NCBI GenBank assembly: GCA_051877275.1
Contig: JBJEIS010000194.1
Coordinates: 1-28,966 of the forward strand
Direction of reading: 5' to 3'
DNA length: 28,966 bases
From: RUG11462 sp051877275
Lineage (GTDB): Bacteria > Bacillota > Clostridia > Oscillospirales > Acutalibacteraceae
Every line of letters begins with the position of its first letter. Position 1 is the first letter of the stretch. Made by a program: the position numbers and the translations under genes. Of the stretch, positions 1-6,937 are shown piece after piece. The notes under the pieces are model-generated. The model searched no databases. It had not been told where the DNA came from and saw only the letters and a list, made by a program, of their open reading frames with translations.

Positions 1-836
1 CAGAAAAATCAGGTCATACGGTTCAAATTACAACCGCGATAAAAGGTGACCAGAAAAAGTTAGTTGAAATGTGCCGACTGAATGCTGCTGAAAGAGTTTC
101 AAAAATTGACGGCTTATCAATAAAAGATACAAAGGTTCTTGATGAACTGCAAAACTTATTGGGACTTAAAAAGCTTCCGAAATATATTGAGGCTTATGAT
201 ATTTCAAATACCGCCGGACAAGATAATGTTGCGGGTATGATTGTTTATAAGGATGCTTCGCCTTATAAACAAGCTTATAAGCGTTTTGCTATCAAGAGTT
301 TTTCAGGCCAGGATGACTATGGCTCAATGCGTGAAGTGTTACAGAGACGAATGGCAGAATATGAGGCTAATAAAGGGCTTGAAGGGTTCGGCGTTTTGCC
401 TGATTTGATTTTGCTTGACGGCGGAGTAGGTCAGTTAAATGCAGTATTGCCGATTGTAGAAAAATACGGATATGCTGATAAAACCTTTGGTATGGTAAAG
501 GATAATCATCATAAAACCAGAGCTTTGGTCGGACGATACGGAGAAATTGCAATAAAACCTACAAGGGCGGTATTTAAGCTGATTTCTTCTATTCAGGATG
601 AGGTTCACCGTTTTGCTGTTGGTTATCATCATCAAAAAGCAGCAAAGGGACTTGTTTCTATGCAGCTAACCGAAATCGATGGAATCGGAGAAAAGCGTGC
701 AAAAAATCTTTTGAAATATTTTGGAGATATAAATAAAATTGCAACAGCTTCTGTGGAAGATTTGAAAAAAGCAGAGGGAATTACTGAAATTTGTGCAAAA
801 AATATCTACAATTTTTATCATAAAGACAAAATGTAA
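1..836 (+). CDS. uvrC: UvrABC excinuclease subunit C, C-terminal part (5' truncated by window edge)
   Basis: This is the C-terminal 277 residues of UvrC, the nuclease that makes both incisions around bulky DNA lesions in nucleotide excision repair with UvrA and UvrB. The frame is open from base 3, so the gene starts upstream of the window. Seen in sequence: the RNase H-like endonuclease domain that makes the 5' incision, with the YDISNTAG segment carrying an acidic active-site residue, the LLDGGVGQL strand, the MVKDNHHKT loop and the IQDEVHRFAVGYH segment. The C-terminal helix-hairpin-helix DNA-binding repeats follow (TEIDGIGEKRAKNLLKYFG, then an EGITEICAKNIYNF repeat). The N-terminal GIY-YIG and UvrB-interacting parts lie outside the window. 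No terminator is visible before the next gene. The identification is secure from motif order. Confidence 0.96.
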   Translation, partial: EKSGHTVQITTAIKGDQKKLVEMCRLNAAERVSKIDGLSIKDTKVLDELQNLLGLKKLPKYIEAYDISNTAGQDNVAGMIVYKDASPYKQAYKRFAIKSFSGQDDYGSMREVLQRRMAEYEANKGLEGFGVLPDLILLDGGVGQLNAVLPIVEKYGYADKTFGMVKDNHHKTRALVGRYGEIAIKPTRAVFKLISSIQDEVHRFAVGYHHQKAAKGLVSMQLTEIDGIGEKRAKNLLKYFGDINKIATASVEDLKKAEGITEICAKNIYNFYHKDKM

Positions 837-888
837 GTGTTTTTTGACGGAAAATGATAAAAAATATAAGATAAAAGACAAAAAAGGG

Positions 889-918
889 TTGACAAAAGGG
901 TACTAAAAATGCAATAAT
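889..918 (+). promoter_or_regulatory. Putative sigma-A promoter for rsmD-coaD
   Basis: A perfect TTGACA -35 hexamer lies at 889-894. The -10 assignment is ambiguous. AATAAT at 913-918 gives an 18-bp spacer, while the better TATAAT at 918-923 would need a 23-bp spacer. Its position, about 35 bases before the rsmD ribosome site, fits a promoter for the rsmD-coaD-coiled-coil operon. Confidence 0.45.
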
Positions 919-953
919 ATAATGTAAGTTTAATTAGTTAAAATGGAGTTTGT

Positions 954-1496
954 ATGAGAATTATCAGCGGTAGTGCAAGAGGTAAAAAGCTAATTACTCC
1001 CGAGGGCTTGGATGTTCGTCCTACAATCGATAGGGTTAAAGAAGCGGTTTTTTCTTCGTTGCAGTTTGATATTGAGGGCAGAAGAATTCTTGATTTGTTT
1101 GCAGGCTCCGGTCAGTTAGGACTTGAGGCTTTAAGCAGAGGTGCTAAACATTGCAATTTTGTTGACGGCTCAAAAAAGTCTGTTGATGTAATTAATACTA
1201 ATATTAAAGCTTGCGGCTTTGAAAATCAAAGTACTGTTAACTTTTGCGATTCATTTGATTTTTTAAATAAAACTGATGAAGAATTTGATATTGCTTTGTT
1301 GGACCCGCCTTATAATAAAGGCTTGATTGATAAAGCAATGCCTTTGTTGGTTGAAAAAATGAGTGATTACGGCGTAATTGTTTGCGAACATAGCGAAAAT
1401 TTTGTCTTGACTGATTCTTACGGTAGTTTTAAAAAAGGCAAAACAAAAAGATACGGTATTGTTTATGTGACATATTATCGCCGAACGGAGGGATAA
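954..1496 (+). CDS. rsmD: 16S rRNA (guanine(966)-N2)-methyltransferase RsmD
   Basis: RsmD methylates N2 of G966 in 16S rRNA using S-adenosylmethionine, acting on assembled small subunits. The 180-residue length is typical. Family motifs seen: the N-terminal RIISGSARGKKL and RPTIDRVKEAVFSSL segments, the SAM-binding glycine loop LDLFAGSGQLGLEALSRGA, and the catalytic DPPYN motif of N2-guanine methyltransferases. The ATG has a GGAG site at 945-948. The gene is followed after 2 bases by coaD, the usual rsmD-coaD pairing in Firmicutes, so the two are surely co-transcribed. Nothing is missing or unusual. Confidence 0.96.
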   Translation: MRIISGSARGKKLITPEGLDVRPTIDRVKEAVFSSLQFDIEGRRILDLFAGSGQLGLEALSRGAKHCNFVDGSKKSVDVINTNIKACGFENQSTVNFCDSFDFLNKTDEEFDIALLDPPYNKGLIDKAMPLLVEKMSDYGVIVCEHSENFVLTDSYGSFKKGKTKRYGIVYVTYYRRTEG

Positions 1497-1498
1497 AT

Positions 1499-1996
1499 TT
1501 GAGTAATATTGCGGTTTGCCCGGGAAGCTTTGACCCGATTACAAAGGGCCACCTTGATATTATTAAAAGAGCCTCGACTATGTTTGATAAGGTCATAGTT
1601 GTTACTATGATAAATATTGATAAAAAGCCGACTTTTTCAGAAACTGAGCGTGTTGATATGATGAAACGTTCTATTGATGAATTAGGTCTTACTAATGTTG
1701 AAGTCGATTCATACAGCGGTTTGCTTGCTGAATATACAAAAAAACATAATGCAAGCGCAATTGTAAAAGGACTTCGTGCTGTATCTGATTTTGAATATGA
1801 ATTTCAGATGGCTCTGCTTAATAAAAAGCTTAATCCTAATGCTGAAACTGTATTTTTTACAACAAGCGCAGAAAACTTGTATTTGAGTTCTTCTATGGTA
1901 AAGTCTATTGCAAGTCTGAACGGTGATATTTCTGATTTCGTTCCTGCTTGTATACATAATGATATTAAAAAAAGATTTGAAAAGAAAGGCGTGTAA
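1499..1996 (+). CDS. coaD: Phosphopantetheine adenylyltransferase CoaD
   Basis: CoaD transfers AMP from ATP to 4'-phosphopantetheine to give dephospho-CoA, the penultimate step of coenzyme A synthesis. The 165 residues match the family. The nucleotidyltransferase signature is present: PGSFDPITKGH, with the TxGH motif at residues 15-18. The C-terminal YLSSSMVKSIASLNGD segment corresponds to the conserved S-S-x-x-[IV]-[KR] nucleotide-binding motif. The start is TTG at 1499, because a strong CGGAGGG site (1486-1492) sits 6 bases upstream and the first residues match the family N-terminus. It lies 2 bases after rsmD in the same operon. Confidence 0.96.
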   Translation: MSNIAVCPGSFDPITKGHLDIIKRASTMFDKVIVVTMINIDKKPTFSETERVDMMKRSIDELGLTNVEVDSYSGLLAEYTKKHNASAIVKGLRAVSDFEYEFQMALLNKKLNPNAETVFFTTSAENLYLSSSMVKSIASLNGDISDFVPACIHNDIKKRFEKKGV

Positions 1997-2002
1997 CTAT
2001 AA

Positions 2003-2467
2003 ATGAATATTGAAGATTTACTCGATCAGATTGATGAAATGCTTGATAGCTCTTGGGGGTTTGCAGGTAAAAGTGTGCTTAATGCAGATAAATTGCGTGA
2101 CTTTATTGATGACATCAGATTAAATATGCCTCAGGAGATTAAGCAGGCGAGAAGTATCGTTGCTGAAAAATCCGATATAATCAATACTGCAAAAAGAGAG
2201 GCTGAGACAATTATTAAATCAGCTGAAGAAAAAGCTAAAGCGCTTGTTGCTCAGGAAGAGATTACAAGACTTGCACAGGCTAAAGCTGTTGAAATCGTAA
2301 ACGGCGCACAGATTAAATCAAAAGATATGAGAAATGCTGCTCAGGATTTTGTTGACGATCTTATGAAGAAAACAGATGAGGAACTCACTCAGACTCTTGC
2401 TGAAGTAAGAAAGACCAGAGCTTCTCTTCGTCAGCAAAAATCAGTTTCTGCATCAGTTGAAGATTAA
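2003..2467 (+). CDS. Conserved coiled-coil protein of the coaD operon (DivIVA / ATP synthase subunit-like)
   Basis: This is a 154-residue, highly charged protein of unknown function. Seen: a short N-terminal segment (residues 1-50) containing SSWGFAGKSVLNADKLRDFID and an RLNMPQEIKQAR stretch. An Ala/Glu/Lys-rich region follows (about 50-145) that should form one long coiled coil. There is no signal peptide or membrane segment. Proteins of this type after coaD in Clostridia are often auto-annotated as 'ATPase' or V-type ATPase subunit H/E-like, or compared with DivIVA. That likeness rests on coiled-coil composition and is weak evidence of function; no ATP-binding motif is present. The start is ATG at 2003, 6 bases after coaD. 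A GAAAGG stretch at 1983-1988 is a distant ribosome site, so translational coupling is likely. It ends just before tandem terminators. Confidence 0.75.
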   Translation: MNIEDLLDQIDEMLDSSWGFAGKSVLNADKLRDFIDDIRLNMPQEIKQARSIVAEKSDIINTAKREAETIIKSAEEKAKALVAQEEITRLAQAKAVEIVNGAQIKSKDMRNAAQDFVDDLMKKTDEELTQTLAEVRKTRASLRQQKSVSASVED

Positions 2468-2511
2468 TGATGCAATAGCCTAACAATCGAATTTTTGTTC
2501 TATAACATTCG

Positions 2512-2551
2512 AATAACCGACCACAAGATATAGTGGTCGGTTATTTTTTTA
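2512..2551 (+). terminator. Intrinsic terminator of the rsmD-coaD operon
   Basis: A perfect 13-bp stem (2512-2524 paired with 2533-2545; arm AATAACCGACCAC) with an 8-base loop is followed by a run of T to 2550. This is a textbook rho-independent terminator closing the upstream operon. Confidence 0.92.
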
Positions 2552-2561
2552 TACATATTTC

Positions 2562-2594
2562 AATCAAAAAGCCTTTTGATTAGGGCTTTTTTTT
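2562..2594 (+). terminator. Second terminator with two alternative hairpins, upstream of the mraZ promoter
   Basis: AAAAAGCC (2566-2573) pairs with GGCTTTTT (2584-2591) and runs into eight Ts (2587-2594), which is terminator-like. The same stretch can instead fold as AATCAAAA (2562-2569) with TTTTGATT (2574-2581) around an AGCC loop. The two folds exclude each other. It lies directly before the mraZ promoter, so it probably insulates the dcw cluster from upstream transcription. Apart from this, the preceding terminator and the mraZ promoter/operator, the 298-base gap between coding regions (2468-2765) shows nothing else that I recognise. Confidence 0.65.
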
Positions 2595-2606
2595 ATTTTT
2601 TTCCTG

Positions 2607-2634
2607 TTGCAAATCCCAAAAAATAAGGTATAAT
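2607..2634 (+). promoter_or_regulatory. mraZ (dcw cluster) sigma-A promoter
   Basis: TTGCAA (-35, 2607-2612) and a perfect TATAAT (-10, 2629-2634) are separated by 16 bp. Transcription should start near 2641, so the GTGG-box array begins at about +1. Confidence 0.8.
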
Positions 2635-2641
2635 TAACATA

Positions 2642-2681
2642 AAAGTGGTGCGAAAGTACATAATTGTGGTTTAAAGTGGTG
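2642..2681 (+). promoter_or_regulatory. Tandem AAAGTGG boxes: likely MraZ operator
   Basis: Four direct repeats follow the -10 box at helical spacing: AAAGTGGTG (GTGG at 2645), a degenerate AAAGTACAT (GTAC at 2656), ATTGTGGTT (GTGG at 2666) and AAAGTGGTG (GTGG at 2676). The steps are 11, 10 and 10 bases. MraZ is known to bind short tandem repeats with about 10-bp period just upstream of its own gene (TGGG-type in Enterobacteria, AAAGTG/GTGG-type in low-GC bacteria). The placement downstream of -10 suggests repression. Assignment to MraZ is inference from family knowledge plus position. Confidence 0.8.
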
Positions 2682-2765
2682 TAAAAACACTAAAAACAGT
2701 CATAAAAATGATGAAATTTAAGAAAAAATCACTTTTTGAAATTTTACAGAAAGGATATTGCGGTT

Positions 2766-3203
2766 ATGTTGGGCTTAATGGGCGAATATCAACATAATAT
2801 TGACAAAAAAGGTCGTATGTTTGTCCCTGCAAAATTAAGGGATGTACTTGGCGGCCCTGTTGTAATATCCAAATCTATTGATTTCAAACCTTGCTTATTC
2901 ATTTATTCGGCTGAAGAGTGGGACAAACTGGTTTCTAAAATTAACAGCCAGCCGTTTATAAAAGTAGCTCCTTTGCAGAGACATTTATTTTCAGGTGCGG
3001 CAGAGGTGGAATATGATGCGCAGGGAAGAGTGCTTTTGCCGGCTGTGCTTCGTGAATATGCAGGACTTAAAGAGGGCGAACAAGCGGTTATTATCGGAGC
3101 TTCAAACCGTGTTGAAATCTGGAGCCCTGAAGAATGGGAAAAAACAAGTGTTGAAATTACTGCCGAGGCAGTAGAACAGGCACTTTTGGATTGTGAGATT
3201 TAA
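2766..3203 (+). CDS. mraZ: Transcriptional regulator MraZ, first gene of the dcw cluster
   Basis: MraZ is an AbrB-like DNA-binding protein, usually an oligomeric ring, that regulates the dcw operon from boxes ahead of its own gene. Two tandem half-domains are seen, each with a DxxGR-type signature: NIDKKGRMFVPAKLRDVLG near residue 11, and EYDAQGRVLLPAVLREYAGL in the second half. At 145 residues it has normal length. The ATG at 2766 is chosen because AGAAAGGA (2748-2755) lies 10 bases upstream and the family begins with M-x-GEYQHxID. A TTG at 2736 would add ten unrelated residues and place the ribosome site inside the gene. The next gene, rsmH, starts 1 base after the stop codon. Confidence 0.95.
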   Translation: MLGLMGEYQHNIDKKGRMFVPAKLRDVLGGPVVISKSIDFKPCLFIYSAEEWDKLVSKINSQPFIKVAPLQRHLFSGAAEVEYDAQGRVLLPAVLREYAGLKEGEQAVIIGASNRVEIWSPEEWEKTSVEITAEAVEQALLDCEI

Positions 3204-3204
3204 G

Positions 3205-4134
3205 ATGAGTAAATTTTCACATATCAGCGTAATGCTTTATGAAACGGTCGACGGTCTTAACATTAAGCCGGACGGCGTTTATGTTGACGGTACAACCGGA
3301 GGCGGCGGACATTCCTTTGAAGTAGCTTCAAGGTTGAATGAAAATGGAAGATTGTACTGCTTTGACCGTGATCCTGATGCAATTAAGGCTTCGAGCGAAA
3401 AACTTTCAGAATTTAAAAACGTAACATTAATAAATGAAAAGTATTCATTATTAAAGCCGACTCTTATACAGATGGGTGTTGAGCATATTGATGGGCTTAT
3501 GCTTGACCTTGGCGTTTCATCTTATCAGCTTGATACAGGAGAGCGCGGGTTCTCTTATCACAGCGAAGCTCCTCTTGATATGAGAATGAGCAAAAGCGGT
3601 ACGACCGCTGCGGATATTGTTAATACATATTCTGCAAAAGAATTGGCTGAAATTTTCTATATGTATGCTGATGAAAAGTTTTCGTTTAAGATTGCAGATG
3701 AAATAGTAAAACAAAGGAAAGTAAAACCTATTGAAACGACAACCGAATTAGCAGATTTGGTTTCAAATTGTTATCCTAATAAATTCAAACGCAACGGACA
3801 CCCTGCGAGAAAAGTTTTTCAAGCCATTAGAATTGCGGTAAACGACGAAATGGGCGAAGTCGAAAAGGGGATAGATGACGCTTTTTCAATGCTTAACAGC
3901 GGCGGAAGATTATCAATAATTACTTTTCATTCTATCGAGGACAGATTGGTGAAAAAGAAATTTGCTTCATATACACAAGGTTGTACATGTCCTAAAGACT
4001 TTCCGGTTTGTGTTTGCGGCAAAAAACCTCAGGCTAAAATTATTAATAAAAAACCTATTGTGGCTTCTGAGGAAGAATTAAAGAACAATCAGCGCAGCAG
4101 AAGCGCTAAACTACGTATATTGGAAAAACTATAA
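3205..4134 (+). CDS. rsmH: 16S rRNA (cytosine(1402)-N4)-methyltransferase RsmH (MraW)
   Basis: RsmH methylates N4 of C1402 in the decoding centre of 16S rRNA. Motifs in order: HISVMLYETVDGL at the N-terminus, the SAM-binding loop DGTTGGGGHS, LDLGVSSYQLD, the family signature ERGFSYHSEAPLDMRMS, FQAIRIAVNDEM, TFHSIEDRLVKK, and the closing RSRSAKLRILE. A cysteine-rich stretch (GCTCPKDFPVCVCG) is usual in this family. The ATG at 3205 is preferred and gives 309 residues. A GTG at 3193 overlapping mraZ would add four residues. There is no good ribosome site, so translation is probably coupled to mraZ, whose stop codon is 1 base away. Confidence 0.96.
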   Translation: MSKFSHISVMLYETVDGLNIKPDGVYVDGTTGGGGHSFEVASRLNENGRLYCFDRDPDAIKASSEKLSEFKNVTLINEKYSLLKPTLIQMGVEHIDGLMLDLGVSSYQLDTGERGFSYHSEAPLDMRMSKSGTTAADIVNTYSAKELAEIFYMYADEKFSFKIADEIVKQRKVKPIETTTELADLVSNCYPNKFKRNGHPARKVFQAIRIAVNDEMGEVEKGIDDAFSMLNSGGRLSIITFHSIEDRLVKKKFASYTQGCTCPKDFPVCVCGKKPQAKIINKKPIVASEEELKNNQRSRSAKLRILEKL

Positions 4135-4160
4135 AATAATATTGAGAAAGGTTGAAAATA

Positions 4161-4586
4161 ATGGCATACAGTAACAATGCATATGATTTGGATCATTTTG
4201 CACCGAGAACAAATGCAGCGCCAAAAAAATCACAACAGAAAAAAGCGGTAATTAAGAAATTCCCACAGAAACAAATAGCTCCTTCACCAAACAAGGGGAT
4301 TATTCTTAATGCAATTGTTGCCATTGTTATTGTTTTGATGGTATGCTATAATATATATTTAAGAACAGAAATTAACGATACTAAAAATTCTATTTCTAAA
4401 GCAAATAAACAAATTGAAACATTGATGAGTGAACAAACACAGCTTAATGTTGAGTTTGAAAAATTGGTTTCTTTTTCTTCGCTTGAAGAACAGGCAATAA
4501 AACTCGGTATGCAAAAACGCAGCGAATCACAAATTCATTATATTGATACATCATCAGAGGATTATGCTGAGGTAATAAAAAAATAG
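4161..4586 (+). CDS. ftsL: Cell division protein FtsL
   Basis: This is a small bitopic membrane protein of the divisome that recruits and activates the septal SEDS-PBP pair together with DivIB/FtsQ and DivIC/FtsB. Seen in 141 residues: a Lys/Gln/Pro-rich cytoplasmic tail (1-45), one transmembrane helix (about 46-67, GIILNAIVAIVIVLMVCYNI), a heptad-rich extracellular coiled coil (about 70-105) and the typical ending EEQAIKLGMQKRSESQIHYID. Sequence identity in this family is low, so the call rests on architecture and on position between rsmH and the PBP. The ATG at 4161 has GAAAGG (4145-4150) about 10 bases upstream. A TTG at 4152 is less likely. Confidence 0.88.
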   Translation: MAYSNNAYDLDHFAPRTNAAPKKSQQKKAVIKKFPQKQIAPSPNKGIILNAIVAIVIVLMVCYNIYLRTEINDTKNSISKANKQIETLMSEQTQLNVEFEKLVSFSSLEEQAIKLGMQKRSESQIHYIDTSSEDYAEVIKK

Positions 4587-4623
4587 AGTAATAACAAGGC
4601 ATTTTTTTAAATATTATATTATG

Positions 4624-4651
4624 AACGAGGGTTAAAACAGCTCTCGTTTTT
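4624..4651 (+). terminator. Hairpin with U-run between ftsL and the PBP gene (partial terminator or attenuator)
   Basis: Arms 4624-4633 (AACGAGGGTT) and 4639-4648 (AGCTCTCGTT) form a 10-bp stem with two G-U pairs and a 5-base loop, and five Ts end at 4651. It sits in the 108-base gap between ftsL and the next gene of the same cluster. It is weaker than the other terminators here and may tune downstream expression rather than end transcription. Confidence 0.5.
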
Positions 4652-4694
4652 GCCGAATATAAGTAATGTTTTAAATTGAAAGGAGATTTGTGCT

Positions 4695-6923
4695 ATGTCG
4701 AAGGGACCGACCAAGAGTATATGGTTCAGGGCATTAATTGTACTTTTTGCATTTATATTGGTAGGCTTCGGTTCAACCGGTTACGGTTTGATAAACACAA
4801 TCTTTGTAAATGGTGAAAAATATTCTGCATTAGCAGAAAAACAGCAGTTGCAGGATATTGTAACAAAAGCTAAACGCGGCAATATTTATGACAGAAATAT
4901 GAATGTCCTTGCTACAAGCGCAACTGTTTGGCAGGTTTATGCTTCTCCGAGTGATATGGATGAAAAAGAAAAGCCTGAAATTGCTGAAAATTTAGCAAAA
5001 ATACTTGACCTTGATGTTGAAAAGGTAAAAGACTATTTAAATAAAAAAACAAGTTATCAAAATATCGGCAGCCCTGTTGAACAGTCAGTTGCTACAAAGG
5101 TAAGAGAGTATATTTCAAAGAATGAATTAGGCTCTGTAATAGGCCTTACAGAAACAAATGAAAGATATTATCCTAACGATAATCTTGCATCTACCGTTTT
5201 GGGATTTGTAGGTACTGATAATCAGGGCCTTGGCGGTGTGGAATCGCAATATGACAGCATATTGACGGGAACCGAAGGTCGTGTGGTGGCTGCGAAAACA
5301 CCTGCCGGTGCAGATTTGCCGTTTTCTTATGAAAAAGTAATTGATGCCGAAGAGGGTAATTCGATTGTTATTACAATTGATGAGTATATTCAGTCGGTAG
5401 TGGAAAAATATTTAGAGGAAAATGTTGAGCAAAACTCGGTAAACAACCGTGCTGCCTGTATTGTAATGGATGTTAACTCGGGTGAGATTTTGGCAATGGC
5501 TACAAAGCCTGATTTTAATCCAAACGAACCGTTTACAATTACATTGCAGGATAAAGTTGATAAACAAATTTCTAAAATAGAAGAAACCGGCAAGAAAGCA
5601 GAAGAAAAGGCTAAAGAAATACGCTCCTTGGCTTTGCAGGAGCAGTGGAAGAACAAAGCCGTTACAGAAATGTATGAGCCCGGTTCGGTGTTTAAAATAA
5701 TTACCGCATCGGCGGCTCTTGAGGAAAAAACATTAACAGACAGTAATACATTTGATTGTCCGGGCTATATAAAAATAGCTGACAGAACATATAAATGTGC
5801 AAAACGTGCCGGTCACGGACATCAGTCATTGGCACAGGCATTTATGAATTCATGTAACCCTGCTTTTATTTCAATCGGTCAAAAGTTAGGTTCCGATAAT
5901 TTTGCAAAATACAGAAAAGCATTCGGACTTGAGGATAAAACCGGAGTGGATTTACCGGGTGAAGCTTCTTCAATAACTCATAATACACAAAAAATGAGTG
6001 CTGTTGAGCTTGCTTCCGAAAGCTTCGGTCAGACATTGAAAATTACACCGATTCAGTTGATTACTGCAATCAGTGCTGCAGTAAACGGCGGGTATGTTTA
6101 TCAGCCGCATATTTTAAAACAGGTTCAGAATTCTGATGGAAACATTGTTCAAAAAACTGAATCAACGCTTGTAAGACAGGTAATTTCCGAAGAAACCTCA
6201 AAAGCAATATGCGGGTATTTGGAAGGTGTAGTAAGCGAGGGTACCGGTAAGAATGCTTATGTTCCGGGATATAGAATCGGCGGTAAAACAGGTACGGCTG
6301 AAAAAACCGATACTACTCAGAAAGAGGGCGAATCAAAGAAGTATATTTGCTCTTTTTGCGGAATAGCTCCTGCTGATGACCCGGAAATTGCTATATTGAT
6401 GCTTATTGATGAACCGGGTGTTGCAAATCCTTACGGAGGCACATTGGTAGCGCCTTCAGTCGGTAAAATGTTTGAAGAGATACTTCCTTATTTAGGCGTT
6501 TCTCCGAGCTATACCGATTCTGAGGCAAAAGACCTTGCGGTTTCGACACCTAATGTGATAAAATTAAATACTGCAGACGCTAAGAAGAAAATAGAAGATG
6601 CAGGACTTAAATGTACTGTTATAGGCGACGGTAAAACCGTAGAAGCTCAATCGCCTTCGGGCGCTTCGACAATACCTTCCGGCGGAAAGGTTATTCTTTA
6701 TACTGATAAGGCTGCAAAACGACGAAAAGTCACTGTTCCTGATTTTACGGGACTTACTATATCGGAGGCAAATCAGGTTGCGGTTAATGCAGGTCTTAAT
6801 ATGTATATAAACGGAAACACATCAGAGTCAACTGCTTACTCTCAATCGATTGAAAAGGGTAAAAAAGTTGATGAGGGAACAGTAATTACAGTAAGCTTCA
6901 GAAATGTAGTTAATGTTGAATAA
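4695..6923 (+). CDS. Class B penicillin-binding protein with C-terminal PASTA repeats (FtsI/PBP2B or SpoVD type)
   Basis: This is a septal or sporulation peptidoglycan transpeptidase. It has 742 residues, with one N-terminal transmembrane anchor (about 10-35), then the PBP dimerisation domain (KRGNIYDRNMNVLATS onward). The transpeptidase domain carries all three active-site motifs: SVFK with nucleophile Ser331, SCN at 386-388, and KTG at 531-533. A charged Lys/Glu-rich insertion lies just before the SVFK motif. Two PASTA repeats close the protein (about 612-742; STPNVIKLNTADAKKKIEDA and TVPDFTGLTISEANQVAVNA). Strong ribosome site AAAGGAGAT (4679-4687). Position in the dcw cluster supports a septal role. 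Motifs alone do not separate vegetative FtsI/PBP2B from SpoVD, so no symbol is given. Confidence 0.93.
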   Translation: MSKGPTKSIWFRALIVLFAFILVGFGSTGYGLINTIFVNGEKYSALAEKQQLQDIVTKAKRGNIYDRNMNVLATSATVWQVYASPSDMDEKEKPEIAENLAKILDLDVEKVKDYLNKKTSYQNIGSPVEQSVATKVREYISKNELGSVIGLTETNERYYPNDNLASTVLGFVGTDNQGLGGVESQYDSILTGTEGRVVAAKTPAGADLPFSYEKVIDAEEGNSIVITIDEYIQSVVEKYLEENVEQNSVNNRAACIVMDVNSGEILAMATKPDFNPNEPFTITLQDKVDKQISKIEETGKKAEEKAKEIRSLALQEQWKNKAVTEMYEPGSVFKIITASAALEEKTLTDSNTFDCPGYIKIADRTYKCAKRAGHGHQSLAQAFMNSCNPAFISIGQKLGSDNFAKYRKAFGLEDKTGVDLPGEASSITHNTQKMSAVELASESFGQTLKITPIQLITAISAAVNGGYVYQPHILKQVQNSDGNIVQKTESTLVRQVISEETSKAICGYLEGVVSEGTGKNAYVPGYRIGGKTGTAEKTDTTQKEGESKKYICSFCGIAPADDPEIAILMLIDEPGVANPYGGTLVAPSVGKMFEEILPYLGVSPSYTDSEAKDLAVSTPNVIKLNTADAKKKIEDAGLKCTVIGDGKTVEAQSPSGASTIPSGGKVILYTDKAAKRRKVTVPDFTGLTISEANQVAVNAGLNMYINGNTSESTAYSQSIEKGKKVDEGTVITVSFRNVVNVE

Positions 6924-6937
6924 AGAAAGGATTTATT

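Noticed and set aside
2736..2765. TTG start extending MraZ by ten residues
   Set aside because: The extra residues do not match the family and the ribosome site AGAAAGGA would lie inside the gene; ATG 2766 fits both criteria.
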